This document shows, piece after piece, positions 63,362 to 64,000 of a stretch of 64,000 nucleotides of DNA; within the stretch, counting starts at the first letter, position 1, and every line of letters starts with the position of its first letter. Below the pieces are notes generated by a model. That model worked only from the letters and a program-made list of their open reading frames with translations. It did no database searches and had not been told where the DNA came from. Source of the DNA: Panagrolaimus kolymaensis (Eukaryota > Nematoda > Chromadorea > Rhabditida > Panagrolaimidae); contig JAJQJQ010000003.1 of the NCBI GenBank assembly GCA_028622995.1, positions 4,092,001 through 4,156,000 of the forward strand. The letters run 5' to 3'. Made by a program: the position numbers and the translations under genes.

Positions 63362-64000
63362 GATTAATTTTTAGGCAGTAAGTTTACCCAAAAAATAAAA
63401 AAATAAATGAGCGAAGAGATATTTTACAGTACTCCGTCCTCCTTTGATATCCTTCTCTCTCCTAAGAAGATTTTTGTCTTTCAATTTATTTTAATTTAAT
63501 AAATAAAAAATGATACTTAAAAGTCGTTGAAATTTTCAAATAACCGGTCACTTATAAATGAATTTGATAAGCGTTTAAAAAAAAGTTAATATATAAAAGT
63601 TTTTTATTTTCAAAGAAAAAAATTAAGTAGGAGGAGCTTTTTTGCCTATTATTTTTTTTAATATTTATTTTGGCGGCTATTGCAGCTTGTAAAATAGGTG
63701 GAGTTTTATCGTATGCGGTGGCGTTTATTTTTTTCTTGGACTAAAAACACCTTTAAAAGCTTTTTATATATTAAAATTAAAATTAAAAAAATTTGGCTAT
63801 TACTAATCGCGCGCCTTCGACATGCTTTCATTTAAAAAATTTTGCTTTTGAGAGGATGTGTTACAGTTAATAAAAAGTTAAAAGGTCATGTTTATTTTTC
63901 TCACAAAATTCAATTAAAATAATAATTTAAAAAACAAGCGAATAAGCAAAAAACCTTTTGCACCAAATACAATAAATTATTATTTATTTTGGAGAATTCA
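63362..64000. other. Upstream region of the IL-17-like gene
   Basis: 639 bp to the window edge, AT-rich. It should contain the cytokine gene's promoter. No other gene is seen. Confidence 0.4.

Overview
The window is a piece of an AT-rich nematode nuclear genome. The evidence is split genes with mostly 45-60 bp introns (GTAAGT-like donors, TTTTAG/TTTCAG acceptors) and families that are nematode-restricted or nematode-expanded: ground-like domain protein, Clc-like claudin protein, DUF1647-type and DUF229-type proteins, and a C. elegans-type gene set (unc-116, sel-5, tat-5, itsn-1, eat-4, atf-4, vem-1 homologues). Low GC and compact introns would fit a clade IV nematode (panagrolaimid, strongyloidid or root-knot type), but I cannot fix the species. 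No bacterial, viral or CRISPR features were seen. Exon joins below were worked out by hand from reading frame, splice consensus and family similarity. Every full gene model except the SLC13 gene closes to a multiple of three.

Layout. 1-2600 (-): two pieces of an unrecognised protein family, partly broken. 3160-3748 (-): PGRMC/VEM-1 cytochrome b5-like protein. 5971-10165 (+): kinesin-1 heavy chain with a 1 kb first intron. 11170-11387 (+): ATP synthase epsilon. Then a run of minus-strand genes: AAK1/SEL-5 kinase (11700-14355), AP-1 mu adaptin (16223-17743), Spinster transporter (18271-20173), a possible RAD9-like protein (20625-22147) and an arrestin-domain protein (22336-23509). 25385-27495 (+): PYROXD2 oxidoreductase. 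28249-32396 (+): ATP9/TAT-5 P4-ATPase. 32970-33392 (-): a small neuropeptide precursor ending in an allatostatin-C-like cysteine loop. 35404-37305 (+): DUF1647-type Golgi protein. 37829-38769 (+): ATF4-like bZIP. 39130-41353 (-): mitochondrial DnaJ (DNJ-10/Tid1). 41854-44946 (-): intersectin. 46013-47249 (+): Clc-like membrane protein, tail to tail with a ground-like protein (47305-48118, -). 51296-53582 (+): vesicular glutamate transporter (EAT-4). 54348-56642 (+): SLC13/INDY transporter with a one-base frameshift in exon 1. 57221-59439 (+): DUF229 sulfatase-fold protein. 60471-60757 (-): tyrosine-rich peptide precursor with a GKR site. 62010-63361 (-): IL-17-type cytokine (ILC-17.1-like).

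Functional themes. Several genes serve membrane traffic and synapses: kinesin-1, the AP2-associated kinase homologue, AP-1 mu, intersectin, the TAT-5 flippase, Spinster, VGLUT, two peptide precursors and an IL-17 cytokine. Their proximity is probably chance, apart from closely spaced same-strand neighbours such as arrestin and RAD9-like. The most interesting non-genic items are two palindromic elements flanked by TTAA (34375-34618 and 39575-39764). They share only the AGGGA terminus, and one sits inside an intron of the DnaJ gene.
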